Source: CALKYB01 sp964510575
GTDB lineage: Bacteria > Bdellovibrionota_C > UBA2361 > SZUA-149 > CALKYB01
Length of the DNA: 64,000 nt
NCBI GenBank assembly: GCA_964510575.1
Contig: CAZECN010000007.1
Span: forward strand, 1-64,000
Direction: 5' to 3'
A program made the translations under genes and the position numbers. The stretch's first letter is position 1. Each line of letters begins with the position of its first letter. Shown here piece after piece: positions 1-8,948 of the stretch. The notes beneath the pieces were generated by a model. It saw only the letters and a program-made list of their open reading frames with translations, was not told where the DNA came from and made no database searches.

Positions 1-265
1 CTAACAACCAGTGCAACTCTCATAAACCAATCCACTATCGATTAAACTTTGTCTCTCAAAGCCCACTAAAAGACTTTAGTAAGGCTTGCAAGTAGGAATT
101 AAAAAAGTAATTCAGGCAAGCGCTCTAATTAAAGACTAAATCGGTGACTGAAAAGGTGCCGCAAAAAACCTCCACAAACATCCCACTTTGTGTAAACTTG
201 GAATGATTCACCTTACAGGGAAACATGCTCTGAGTTGCTAAACTTTTTGAGACCGGCCGAAATCC
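1..265. other. Intergenic start of window, no gene seen
   Basis: No open frame or RNA gene that I can support lies here. A short complementary pair (GGCTTGC near 82-88, GCAAGC near 117-122) is too weak to call. The promoter of the downstream response regulator is presumably in this stretch, but I see no clear -35/-10 pair. Confidence 0.4.
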
Positions 266-964
266 ATGCAACCTCCACCTCCTGGCAAAAAATATAGAAT
301 TTTTGCAGTAGATGATGCTCCTGAAATTCGAGCCCTTTTAGAAGGAGCCCTTCAAAATGAACAATGGTTGATCACTGTGTTCGAAAGTGCAGAAAAAGCG
401 ATTGAGGCCTGTGAAAAAGAAATGCCAGATTTGATTATTTCCGACTTAGAAATGGGTAAAATCAACGGTAATCAGCTATGCCAATGGGTCAAAAACAAAA
501 CAAAAGATGATTTTATTCCAGTAATTATTCTCACGGCCCACGGAGACACCAAGAATAAAATAACGGGCCTGGACTCCGGTGCGGATGACTATGTTACAAA
601 ACCCTTCGATTTCGAGGAATTAAAGGCTAGGGCCCGGGCCCTACTTCGGACTCGCTCCTTAACCCTAGCTTTGAAAGACGCAAAGAATGTTATCGAAGAG
701 AAAGAAAAACAAATAATAGCTACTCAAATCGCCGCCGGCACGGCTCACGAACTGGGCCAACCTCTCACTACAATAACCTTGAACTGCAAGCTTCTAAGAG
801 AAACTGCCCCTGGAAGCCTTGAGCAGGAGGAAATTCTTGGCTCTATAGAGAGTGGTTGTCAGCAAATGAAAGAAATCCTAGGTCGTTTAAATAATTTAGA
901 GCGTTATTCTAGCTCTAGTTACACAGCAGGCTTAACTATCGCCAACATCTTGAAATCAGAATAG
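266..964 (+). CDS. Response regulator receiver fused to a histidine-kinase dimerisation (HisKA-like) segment, no ATPase domain
   Basis: Residues about 10-128 form a CheY-like receiver. The acidic pair is D16/D17, the likely phosphorylated aspartate is D60 (ISDLEM), and T90 and K112 (TKPF) complete the active site. A linker helix leads to an H-box-like stretch at about 155-170 with H161 in AHELGQPL, which resembles the dimerisation/phosphotransfer helix of HisKA kinases. The protein ends at 232 residues, so the HATPase_c domain that would phosphorylate H161 is absent. It could be a phosphorelay intermediate, a scaffold, or the remnant of a hybrid kinase; no frameshifted ATPase domain follows before the next gene. 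No strong ribosome site precedes the ATG. Receiver call is firm, role unknown. Confidence 0.8.
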   Translation: MQPPPPGKKYRIFAVDDAPEIRALLEGALQNEQWLITVFESAEKAIEACEKEMPDLIISDLEMGKINGNQLCQWVKNKTKDDFIPVIILTAHGDTKNKITGLDSGADDYVTKPFDFEELKARARALLRTRSLTLALKDAKNVIEEKEKQIIATQIAAGTAHELGQPLTTITLNCKLLRETAPGSLEQEEILGSIESGCQQMKEILGRLNNLERYSSSSYTAGLTIANILKSE

Positions 965-1164
965 ATTTTTAAATAAAGGCACTTTTTGCTCTTCTTCTGC
1001 AGCTATTTCCGACAAATAAAGTTTAGGAACCCGTCTTTAAAATTTAGGCAAAAAAATCACCCGGTTAACTGAGATATAGCTTGCCTGCGCGCTCAGGAGC
1101 AGTTAGCGTGTCTATAGGCATTTTTATTAGGCAAAACAGGGGTTACCAAAAAAGGGAACAGGTA

Positions 1165-1500
1165 ATGACAAGAGCTCAGCTGATCGCAACAGTTGCTGAA
1201 AAAACCCAGGTAAGTACCAAGACTTGCGATATGATCATTCGCAAGTTTTTGGACACTATTACCGAAGAGGTTGCCGCAGGTGAAAAAATCACAATTAGTG
1301 GTTTCGGAACCTTCGAAAGAAAAAGACGGAAGGCAACCATGGCTCGTAATCCTCAAACTGGTGAGCCTATGGAAATTGAGTCGCAAAACGTGGCGGTTTT
1401 TCGAGCTGGTTCAGGCCTGAAAGATGCAGTGAAAGCCCGTGACAGCCATACCAACCGACCCATAACCGAAGGCTTCGGCCGAATCTTGGACCAAGATTAG
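1165..1500 (+). CDS. HU/IHF-family DNA-binding protein
   Basis: A 111-residue nucleoid-associated protein of the HU/IHF family, which bends DNA as a dimer. The N-terminal helices, the hallmark SGFGTFERKRRKA and the beta-arm segment ARNPQTGEP are present. The family is usually about 90-100 residues; here a polar tail (roughly residues 92-111) extends past the fold. I chose the ATG at 1165 because AAGGGAA lies just upstream and because the N-terminus MTRAQLI matches the family; an upstream in-frame start would add 28 unrelated residues. Whether it is HU-like or an IHF subunit cannot be decided from the sequence alone. Confidence 0.92.
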   Translation: MTRAQLIATVAEKTQVSTKTCDMIIRKFLDTITEEVAAGEKITISGFGTFERKRRKATMARNPQTGEPMEIESQNVAVFRAGSGLKDAVKARDSHTNRPITEGFGRILDQD

Positions 1501-1630
1501 TTCTTGGCTCCTCTTTGGAAGTTCAATCAAGTTCACAGAGCTTAAGATAGCGCTGACATTTGATTGTTATTATGCCATCATAACCTAGTTGCGCATATAA
1601 ATCTGAAGTTTCTAAGAGTTGTCCAGAGCA

Positions 1631-2707
1631 ATGGCTGAATCGGCTATATCAGTAAAAATCATTGCAGAATCACTGAATGCTGAAGTGTTTGGTGAACCAG
1701 AAAAGTTGATTTCTGGGATTAAACCCCTCGTTGATGCTGGTGAGAATGACCTTACTTTCTTTGCTCCAACAGATAAGAAATCCAAGGGGGAACTGCACTC
1801 CATCGCTTCGGATTCTTCAGCCGGAGCCATACTGGTCAGCAAGTTTGAAGAAAAGTTCAAATCCACTCAAATAGTTTGTCAGAACCCTCTTCAGGGCGTG
1901 ATTCAAATTGCAAGAACCTTAGTGCCAGAAACCCTTCCTAAACTAGGGGTTCACCCAACGGCTATTGTTGGCGAAAACTGTTCAATCGGAAACGACAGTC
2001 GCATCGGAGCATATTCTGTGATTGGCGATGGAGTAACTATCGGTTCCGGTTCCACCATTCACCCTCATGCCGTTATTTACGACGGTGTGAAAATTGGCAG
2101 CGACTGTGTGATTCACTCAGGGGCCGTGCTTAGAGAAAATATTTCCCTGGGTAATGCCGTAGTTGTTCAAAACGGAACCACTCTCGGAACAGATGGCTTT
2201 GGCTACATACCTCATCCTCAACTCGGACATGTGCACATTCCTCATATCGGAACTTTAGTTGTTGAAGACAATGTAGAAATTGGAGCTAACTCCTCGATAG
2301 ACCGAGGCACCCTTGGCAAAACTAAAATTGGTGCCCAAACCAAAATTGATAACTTGGTTCAAATTGGCCACAACAATCAGGTCGGGCAGCGCACCTTGAT
2401 TTGTGGGCAAGTCGGAATAGGTGGAAGCTGTAATATCGGTTCTGACGTTACTCTAGCCGGCTGCGTTGGTGTAGCGGATCATATTAAAATCGAAGACGGT
2501 GTTAGAACGGCCGGAATGACAGGGGTTAGTAGAGATCTAGTTGCAAACAATGAAGGAAGCTCAGATTACGCGGGGCTTCCTCCTGTTAAAGTCTCAGCCT
2601 GGAGAAGACAAGCTGCTGCAATAATCAAACTCCCTAAACTGATAAAAGACTTGAGAGATTTAACTAAAAGAATTGAAAAACTTGAAAAGAATAATGAAAA
2701 ATCATAA
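1631..2707 (+). CDS. lpxD: UDP-3-O-acylglucosamine N-acyltransferase LpxD
   Basis: LpxD adds the second hydroxyacyl chain to UDP-3-O-acylglucosamine from acyl-ACP, the third step of lipid A synthesis, in the cytoplasm. The 358-residue protein has an N-terminal uridine-binding domain (about 1-105), then a left-handed beta-helix of hexapeptide repeats (about 106-310). The family catalytic histidine is H247 in QIGHNNQVG. A C-terminal helix covers about 325-358. An alternative TTG start at 1619 would add four residues. The stop overlaps the start of the BamD gene by 14 bases, indicating a shared transcript for envelope assembly. lpxC lies in the same window but far away. Confidence 0.95.
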   Translation: MAESAISVKIIAESLNAEVFGEPEKLISGIKPLVDAGENDLTFFAPTDKKSKGELHSIASDSSAGAILVSKFEEKFKSTQIVCQNPLQGVIQIARTLVPETLPKLGVHPTAIVGENCSIGNDSRIGAYSVIGDGVTIGSGSTIHPHAVIYDGVKIGSDCVIHSGAVLRENISLGNAVVVQNGTTLGTDGFGYIPHPQLGHVHIPHIGTLVVEDNVEIGANSSIDRGTLGKTKIGAQTKIDNLVQIGHNNQVGQRTLICGQVGIGGSCNIGSDVTLAGCVGVADHIKIEDGVRTAGMTGVSRDLVANNEGSSDYAGLPPVKVSAWRRQAAAIIKLPKLIKDLRDLTKRIEKLEKNNEKS

Positions 2708-3545
2708 AAATACTAAGCTTTCGTACTTCAAAACCTTATTGATGGTAATAGCTATCTGTAGCCTAGCAGCCTGCTCCTCGAAGACTTCATCAGAAACCGA
2801 CCCAGAGGCCTCTCTAGTCAAAGGCCTTGAGAACGACAAATTTGAAAATAATGAGCAGAGAAGCGCCCTAGAAGAAAAGTACTACCAAGATGCAACCCAA
2901 GCTTTCGAAGAAGAGTTATATACCATAGCGGCCAAGAACTATGGTCTACTTCGAAGTGCTTTCCCAGGCAGCCGTTACTATGAAGAGGCAGTTGTCAAAA
3001 CAGCAGATGCTCTTTACGAATCTGGGAAGTATGAAGAAGCCATTACCAGTTATCAAGAATATGTAAGTCTTTACCCTAAGGGCAAGGCCATTGAGAGAGC
3101 CAGTTTACAAATAGCGCGAGGCTGGCATCAACAATTCAAAGGAATCTCACGGAACCAAGCACCACTTGATAGCGCAGCTACGGCCTATCAATCTTTTCTA
3201 AAAAAGTTCCCTAATAGTGATTTCAGACAAGAGGCAGTCAAAGACTTAGAGTTAGTCACCAACAGGAAGTCTGAATGTGAGGCGGAGGTTATAAAATTTT
3301 ACCTCAAGAAGGATAAGCTGCAGGCCGCTGCGAGTCGCTATGCAGATTTAAAAAGGAACTTCCCCAACTCCCCTGCTTTGCAAGAAGTTCAGGAACTAAT
3401 TGGCGATCAATACTCGGATCATATTTCCAGAATTCAAGAGCTAGCAGCAGTTAGTCCGAAAAATATGGACAAGAGATACCAAGCGGTGGAGCCCCTAAAC
3501 TCTGATTCTGAAACTGCAAGAGCAAGACTTAAACCAGCACCATAA
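2694..3545 (+). CDS. bamD: Outer membrane protein assembly lipoprotein BamD
   Basis: BamD is an outer-membrane lipoprotein of the Bam complex that folds beta-barrel proteins. The 283-residue product has a signal peptide ending in a lipobox LAAC with C27 as the lipidated residue. TPR-like helical repeats follow at about 50-250, including AYQSFLKKFPNSDF and the repeated [FY]P.S pattern of the YfiO family. The ATG at 2694 is preferred over an in-frame TTG at 2673 because it gives the usual signal peptide length. It overlaps lpxD, so translational coupling is likely. The C-terminal 35 residues are polar and probably disordered. CpoB/YbgF is the main alternative but the repeat pattern fits BamD better. 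Confidence 0.88.
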   Translation: MKNHKNTKLSYFKTLLMVIAICSLAACSSKTSSETDPEASLVKGLENDKFENNEQRSALEEKYYQDATQAFEEELYTIAAKNYGLLRSAFPGSRYYEEAVVKTADALYESGKYEEAITSYQEYVSLYPKGKAIERASLQIARGWHQQFKGISRNQAPLDSAATAYQSFLKKFPNSDFRQEAVKDLELVTNRKSECEAEVIKFYLKKDKLQAAASRYADLKRNFPNSPALQEVQELIGDQYSDHISRIQELAAVSPKNMDKRYQAVEPLNSDSETARARLKPAP

Positions 3546-3974
3546 AACTAGTTCAAAAGTCCTTCTTTTTTCTGTCTTCTTAGAGGCTGCAGAAAGGTCA
3601 GAAAAGGCTTGAGTTTTAAACAGGTTATCAAATTAACCGTAATGAATTATCACCAATTGCAAACCCTCGACACTATCTCTAATAAAGATTCCTAGTATTA
3701 TCAGCTATTTAGCTTTTAGTTTCTTGAGTGATTTGATTTTTATTCTTTATGCTAGTTAAATCATCGGTAACTCCACTGAGGCTGTGAAGATGTGGGAGCA
3801 ATGGTTGTTTTAGAATGTTTGAAAATAGAACTTTCTAAAGAATTTTCTAAGACCATTGAGATCTATGACAGCTAAGGAGTTTGGGTTTGGTTATAGCCCA
3901 CCTGCGGTAAGCATCTGATCTTCCGCGGTTCTAGTAATGAGAGGGAACATATTTAGAGGAAGGAACTAGCGATC
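3546..3974. other. 429-base intergenic region, nothing recognised
   Basis: Only frames under 20 codons are open and none has a convincing ribosome site. No RNA gene or strong hairpin was recognised. The promoter for the Rrf2 gene presumably lies in its right half. Confidence 0.5.
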
Positions 3975-4460
3975 ATGGCAGTTAAGCTTTCAAGAGAAGA
4001 ACAATACGGAATAATGGCTTTAGTAGACCTAGCCTACAATCTAGGTGGCGGTCCTGCTCAAGTTCGACAAATTGCAAAACGGCAGAGAATTCCTCAGAGA
4101 TTCCTCGAGCAGATTTTTGCAAAGCTCAGACAGGCTGAAGTGGTAATCGGAAAGCGAGGTCCTCGTGGTGGTTACTCTCTGGCTAAAGAGCCTGGTGAAA
4201 TAAGACTTGAAGAAGTTATGAGAGCTCTTCGTCCAAAACTCCAAGAAGATAACAGAACAGATGCCCCAGCACTTGCTGAGTTAATCGACGTAGTTTGGTC
4301 TGAAATTGAAGATTCCTTTCAAACAACCTTGAGAGGCGTTTCTCTGGCCAACTTATGTGAAAGAGCTAAGGCTCTTGGCATTACTGATGTTGATACAGCT
4401 GCTCCAGAACTACTAGCTCAAGAAGCTAGTAATCTGCTGAACAGAGATACTGTTAACTAG
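3975..4460 (+). CDS. Rrf2-family transcriptional regulator, without Fe-S cysteines
   Basis: A 161-residue winged-helix regulator of the Rrf2 family. Residues 1-85 contain the typical N-terminal helix (LSREEQYGIMALVDLAYN), the recognition region (RIPQRFLEQIFAKLRQAEVV) and the wing GKRGPRGGYSLAKEP. The three clustered cysteines that hold the Fe-S cluster in IscR and NsrR are missing; the only cysteine is in SLANLCERA. A cluster-free, CymR-like sensing mode is therefore more likely (inference). The start is well supported by AGAGGAAGGA 11-20 bases upstream. The gene stands alone and is followed by a strong terminator, so it is a single-gene transcript with unknown targets. Confidence 0.9.
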   Translation: MAVKLSREEQYGIMALVDLAYNLGGGPAQVRQIAKRQRIPQRFLEQIFAKLRQAEVVIGKRGPRGGYSLAKEPGEIRLEEVMRALRPKLQEDNRTDAPALAELIDVVWSEIEDSFQTTLRGVSLANLCERAKALGITDVDTAAPELLAQEASNLLNRDTVN

Positions 4461-4553
4461 ATTGGTATAGTACCCAGGCCGCACATAGCAACTGTGCCCT
4501 CTAGTTCCCATGAGCTGTTACGCTAAACGGTTTCTGGATTCTATAATCAATTG

Positions 4554-4586
4554 AAAAAAGACCGAGTAATACCGGTCTTTTTTTTT
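4554..4586. terminator. Bidirectional-looking rho-independent terminator
   Basis: Perfect 11-bp stem AAAAAAGACCG (4554-4564) with CGGTCTTTTTT (4573-4583), an 8-base loop, and a T run continuing on the right. The A run on the left would make it work in the other direction too. It separates the Rrf2 gene from the type II secretion operon. Confidence 0.9.
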
Positions 4587-4745
4587 GTAACTTCTTAGGC
4601 CTTATTGCCCCAAATCCCATTTTCCCTAATAGCCAAATTTAGTGGAAGCTAGTCGTAAGCCTTTCCAAGGGCTCAGTTTTTAGGTATTTCTCATCTAGAC
4701 CCCGTTACTGTACGAGGTTCCCGAATAATTTGATGGAGCTGTTCG

Positions 4746-5666
4746 TTGGAAAAACTTCAAGATATATTGGATTCTCTGCCGCCTAGTATAAGGTCGGCTT
4801 TGCAATTCGCCAGCACAGCGAAAGGTGCTGTTGCCGTCTTGGGGTATGCTTGCCTTCTTTTATGCGGGCTATTCGCTTTAATGCTCGGCATGCTTCTGAA
4901 CCGCTATATTACGGGTAGTGGAATCAGCTCCCCCAATGTCTCCCAAGTTCAAGATATTGGTATAAACTCATCAGGTGGAAAAACGCCCTTGGGTAGTTTT
5001 GCTGTGATAAACCGAAGGAATATCTTCGGGAAGGCCCCAGCTCCAGCTCCTGAGAAAGCTCCTGAGCCAGTAAAAAAATCGGATTTAAAACTAAGACTCG
5101 TCGGCACCAATACTGCTGTTAAAGAGAGAATGTTTGCCATAATCGAAGATATCAAAAAGAAAGAGCAAGATATCTTTAAGATTGGGGAAGAAATTTTCAA
5201 TACCGGAGCCAAGGTTGAAGAAGTGCTAGCCGAAACCGTAAAAGTTAGAAGAGGGGCGGAACTAATCACGCTCCAACTAGGAAAAGGCTCCTCATCCGGT
5301 TCTGACTCGGGAGGATCTGAATCTTCGATTTCCTCTAACTCCGACAATACCGAATTTACAGTTGCAGAAGATGAGCTCAACCAAGCCTTAGCTAATTTAC
5401 CAAGACTACTATCTCAAGCCAGAGCTGTGCCTTTCTTCCGTAACGGAAAGAGCATCGGAATGAGACTTTTTGCTATTCGTCGCGGCAGTCTTTACGAAAA
5501 GCTAGGACTAAAAAACGGGGATATTGTTCTTTCTGTTAATGAAAATAGCTTGAGTGATCCCTCCCAAGCCTTAAAACTTTTCGAAGAGTTAAAAAGTGAG
5601 CGGTCAATTGGGGTCGTTGTAGAGCGAAACGGTGGTGAGCAAGAACTTAGCTACTCCATCGAGTAG
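4746..5666 (+). CDS. gspC: Type II secretion system inner-membrane protein GspC
   Basis: GspC links the inner-membrane platform to the secretin GspD. The 306-residue protein has one membrane segment near residues 28-50, then a periplasmic homology region at about 65-145 (INRRNIFGKAP onward, LRLVGT). A serine-rich linker leads to a PDZ-like domain at about 215-306 (IGMRLFAIRRGSLYEKLGLKNGD). The start is a TTG with GGAG eight bases before it; no in-frame ATG gives a complete membrane segment. It is the first gene of the gsp operon and gspD follows after 135 bases. Confidence 0.88.
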   Translation: MEKLQDILDSLPPSIRSALQFASTAKGAVAVLGYACLLLCGLFALMLGMLLNRYITGSGISSPNVSQVQDIGINSSGGKTPLGSFAVINRRNIFGKAPAPAPEKAPEPVKKSDLKLRLVGTNTAVKERMFAIIEDIKKKEQDIFKIGEEIFNTGAKVEEVLAETVKVRRGAELITLQLGKGSSSGSDSGGSESSISSNSDNTEFTVAEDELNQALANLPRLLSQARAVPFFRNGKSIGMRLFAIRRGSLYEKLGLKNGDIVLSVNENSLSDPSQALKLFEELKSERSIGVVVERNGGEQELSYSIE

Positions 5667-5801
5667 AGTAATTCCCCTAGTTTCGGGTCCATTCTTTTAG
5701 TTTCCAAACACCCTCCCTGTGGAAAACCTGTGTGGAAAACTCCCCTTACTTTTGCTTAGTGGTTTACCTGAATCGTTAAATCTGAAATAGTTGAGCTTAT
5801 C

Positions 5802-8800
5802 TTGCGTCTATTATTAGAGCCTCAGAGGCTCAGAATTGTTGGAAATTCTTTCAATATTATTTTAATGCTGATGATTTTCCTGAATGGAACTTTTTTGCCT
5901 GCGGTAAGCCCTTTGAGATTTTTAACTCTGCCCCTTATTTTTGTTTTAATTTTCGCCTCATCCGCTCTTGGACAGGACAACTTTGGCGCGGAAACTATCG
6001 AGGGTGAAGTTCTACCCTGGCTAATTGCTCCAGAAAAAGTAGAGGACAAAAAAACCGACAAAGAAGAACTAGAAAACTCTCAAGAAGAGTATTCCGAGGA
6101 AGAAGACTTAGCTGAAAACCTGGAAGGAAAACCAAAACCAGCAGAAATTAACCTAAACGCCAAAGACATCGAAATTGATGCTTTGGTAAAGACCATGAGT
6201 CAGCATACCGGTCGAAACTACATCGTAGACAGTGATGTAAAAGGCAAAGTAACAATGCTGATTCAAACCCCAGTTTCGATAGATGAAGCTCTGAGAATAT
6301 TTGACTCTGTCCTCCTCCTAAAAGGCTTCACTACCGTTCCCGTCGGAGAAAATGTCTGGAAAGTTATAAAAGCGTCTAATGCGAAAACAACAACCATCCC
6401 TATTGTTTATGATTCTCCTCAAACCCCTTCAGATGTTTTAGTTACCCAGCTGGTAAGACTAAAGCATGTGCCTGCCTCTGAAATGCAACAGGCCATTTCC
6501 CAGTTTGTCTCAAACGAAGGCGGAGTTAATACATTTGAGGGCACTAACTCTTTGATATTGATTGATTCTGCTGCCAATATTCATCGATTGATTGATCTTA
6601 TTGAAAATCTCGATGTCCCAGCCAGAGATCAGGACATTACCATTATACCAATTGAGCATGCTGAAGCCGGAGACATCGCAGAAAAGATCAATGATATTCT
6701 TGGCGATGAAGAAGAACAACAAAACCGAGCTAGGGGCACCCTAGCCAGAAATACTGCAAGAAATACTAGAACGGCTCGTGGCGCAACCAACCGAAGAGCG
6801 ACACCTCAAAACCGTAATACCAACAGCGATGTCGGAGCTCGTAGAAGACTCCCTCTTAAGGTTTTACCTGACGACAGAACCAACGCCTTAATTGTTGTGG
6901 CTGACCCAGAGCTAACCGTTAAGGTCCGAGCTCTAGTTGAACAGCTGGACAGTCCCTTAGATAAAAGCAGTGGTCGATTTTATGTCTACCACTTGGAACA
7001 TGCCGATGCTGAGGAACTTGGAGAAATATTAAATAACCTTGTTTCCGGAGCTACTAGCACCTCCAGTGAACCTACCCAGAGAACTACTGGAAGTTCCCTC
7101 AGTCGTTCCAGTAACAGGGCAGTAAATAACAACGCAGCAAATAACCGTAACGCGCAAGCTAGGGCCGCTACCCCTTCCAGGGGAAGAGTGAACTTTGAAG
7201 GGGATGTATCAATTGCTCCCGATCCAGCGACTAACTCTATTATAATTAATGCCTCACGCTCGGATTATCTTCGGCTGAAAGAAGTAATAGATGAGCTAGA
7301 CGTTAAACGGCGACAAGTCTTAGTTGAAGCAACTTTACTTGAAGTTAGACTTTCCGAGGAAGAAGGTTTTGGTGTTGAACTTCAGGGTGCACTTGGTGAA
7401 GAAAACGGAGGCCTGCTAGGTCAAACTAACTTCGGCGGCCTCTCAAACTTACTCACTAACCCATCAGCTTTAAGCGACCTAACCCTAGCTGCAGCGAGTA
7501 CTGGAACGCTGACCCTACCTGGAGGAATTGTTATCCCCTCTCAGGCTGCGCTAGTTTCTGCTTTTAGCAACAATACAAATGTAAACGTCCTTAGCTCTCC
7601 AAACATACTAGCTACAGACAACGAAGAGGCTGAGATTATTGTTGGTGAGAACGTTCCTTTTGTCTCTAGTTCCTCTACTGACCCAACTAACCTGAACAAC
7701 ACATTCAACTCAATTGAAAGGCAGGACGTAGGTATTACTCTTAGAATCACACCTCAAATAAGCAGAGGTGACTACGTCAACTTAAGTATTTTTGTTGAAA
7801 TATCGAACGTTGTAGCGGACACCAGAAACTCACCAAATGGCCCCACCACCACGATAAGAACCACCGAAACCACTGTTGAAGTAAAAGATGGGCAAATGAT
7901 CGTAACTGGTGGCCTGATCGCAGACAACATTACCAAGTCTGAACGAGGGGTACCATTCTTCAAAGACATTCCGTTCTTTGGTCAGCTGTTCAGAACCGAT
8001 GGCTCTACTCAAACTAGAAACAATCTTTTAGTTTTCATTACTCCTCGAATAATTAGAGACCAGTTCGAAGCGAGAGAAACTACTAGTGAATACCGCGACA
8101 AAATTGAAGAAGTCTATCATCAGAACAATGGCAACCTCGGTCACTTGGCTAAGATTGAACAGGGTAGAATTGACAACGTAGTTGATCAGTTACCTCCTGA
8201 AGAGGATGGTATCGTCGCCACTCCAGTGACTCCTCCAAACTTAAACAATAAATCCCAAAGTGCACTAGACCGTACCAAAGCTAGGCTAGAACAACTTGCC
8301 TCCGTGGAAAGGACTCAACCCAAACGAAGAAGACCTCCAGGTGTAAGTGCAAAGGTTAAGGGTGCCAGAATGGAGAAAGATGTTGGAAGCAAGCCTACCA
8401 CTAAGTCCGAAGTTCTTAAGCTAAAAGCTAAGCCTCGTTTACCTAACCCTGCTGGAGTTCAAGGAAGTAGCGCCGACCGAAGCATGCTGAAAAGGCCAAG
8501 GACCTCTTCTACTGAAGAAAAAGAAGCAGCGGAGACAAATACTGCTCCAATTCCTAGCTCGCTGAAGCCTCTCTCAAAGCTGGAGGTGAAAGGAGTTTCA
8601 ACCTCAATACAACCTGCAGAAGTGACTAGTGACTCACAAAGATTTGTAGTTCTAAAATCTTTGGATCCGGTCAGAGCAAGATTAATACCCGGAGTAAAGT
8701 TACGAGGAAAAAGTGACACCTTTGGTTTAGTTACTGATGCTAGTAACCCTAGATTCTTCTTACCGGGAAGGCGCTATGGGCATTCAAGAGTTCGGAATTC

Positions 8801-8948
8801 CGAGTTCATCGTTCTAGGATCCTATAAATCAGTAACTGAAGCTTCCCGTTATCACCCTGCCCTTGGGGGACCTGGGCGCTGGGAAGTTTTAAACAAGGAA
8901 GACAACGCTAGTCTAGGTTCAAGAAACTGGTTGAAAAGGAGTAACTAG
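5802..8948 (+). CDS. gspD: Type II secretion secretin GspD with a long C-terminal extension
   Basis: GspD forms the outer-membrane channel of type II secretion. After a signal sequence ending about ALGQ come N-domains: N0 from about residue 115 (INLNAKDIEIDALVKTMS), then N1-N3 repeats with Asn/Arg-rich inserts. The secretin domain spans about 500-765 and ends with the signature VPFFKDIPFFGQLFR and NLLVFITPRIIRD. Family members are usually 650-750 residues; here 1048. About 280 extra residues are mostly basic and low-complexity, with a short folded-looking end (EFIVLGSYKSVTEASRY). The start is uncertain: a TTG at 5802 or an ATG at 5865 giving a shorter signal peptide. The stop overlaps the gspE start by one base. 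Confidence 0.92.
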   Translation: MRLLLEPQRLRIVGNSFNIILMLMIFLNGTFLPAVSPLRFLTLPLIFVLIFASSALGQDNFGAETIEGEVLPWLIAPEKVEDKKTDKEELENSQEEYSEEEDLAENLEGKPKPAEINLNAKDIEIDALVKTMSQHTGRNYIVDSDVKGKVTMLIQTPVSIDEALRIFDSVLLLKGFTTVPVGENVWKVIKASNAKTTTIPIVYDSPQTPSDVLVTQLVRLKHVPASEMQQAISQFVSNEGGVNTFEGTNSLILIDSAANIHRLIDLIENLDVPARDQDITIIPIEHAEAGDIAEKINDILGDEEEQQNRARGTLARNTARNTRTARGATNRRATPQNRNTNSDVGARRRLPLKVLPDDRTNALIVVADPELTVKVRALVEQLDSPLDKSSGRFYVYHLEHADAEELGEILNNLVSGATSTSSEPTQRTTGSSLSRSSNRAVNNNAANNRNAQARAATPSRGRVNFEGDVSIAPDPATNSIIINASRSDYLRLKEVIDELDVKRRQVLVEATLLEVRLSEEEGFGVELQGALGEENGGLLGQTNFGGLSNLLTNPSALSDLTLAAASTGTLTLPGGIVIPSQAALVSAFSNNTNVNVLSSPNILATDNEEAEIIVGENVPFVSSSSTDPTNLNNTFNSIERQDVGITLRITPQISRGDYVNLSIFVEISNVVADTRNSPNGPTTTIRTTETTVEVKDGQMIVTGGLIADNITKSERGVPFFKDIPFFGQLFRTDGSTQTRNNLLVFITPRIIRDQFEARETTSEYRDKIEEVYHQNNGNLGHLAKIEQGRIDNVVDQLPPEEDGIVATPVTPPNLNNKSQSALDRTKARLEQLASVERTQPKRRRPPGVSAKVKGARMEKDVGSKPTTKSEVLKLKAKPRLPNPAGVQGSSADRSMLKRPRTSSTEEKEAAETNTAPIPSSLKPLSKLEVKGVSTSIQPAEVTSDSQRFVVLKSLDPVRARLIPGVKLRGKSDTFGLVTDASNPRFFLPGRRYGHSRVRNSEFIVLGSYKSVTEASRYHPALGGPGRWEVLNKEDNASLGSRNWLKRSN

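Noticed and set aside
1093..1386. Minus-strand open frame over the HU gene
   Set aside because: Opposite-strand shadow of a well-recognised gene.
8750..8948. Confident SPOR domain at the end of GspD
   Set aside because: Only one short strand-like segment resembles the motif; the repeat pattern is incomplete.
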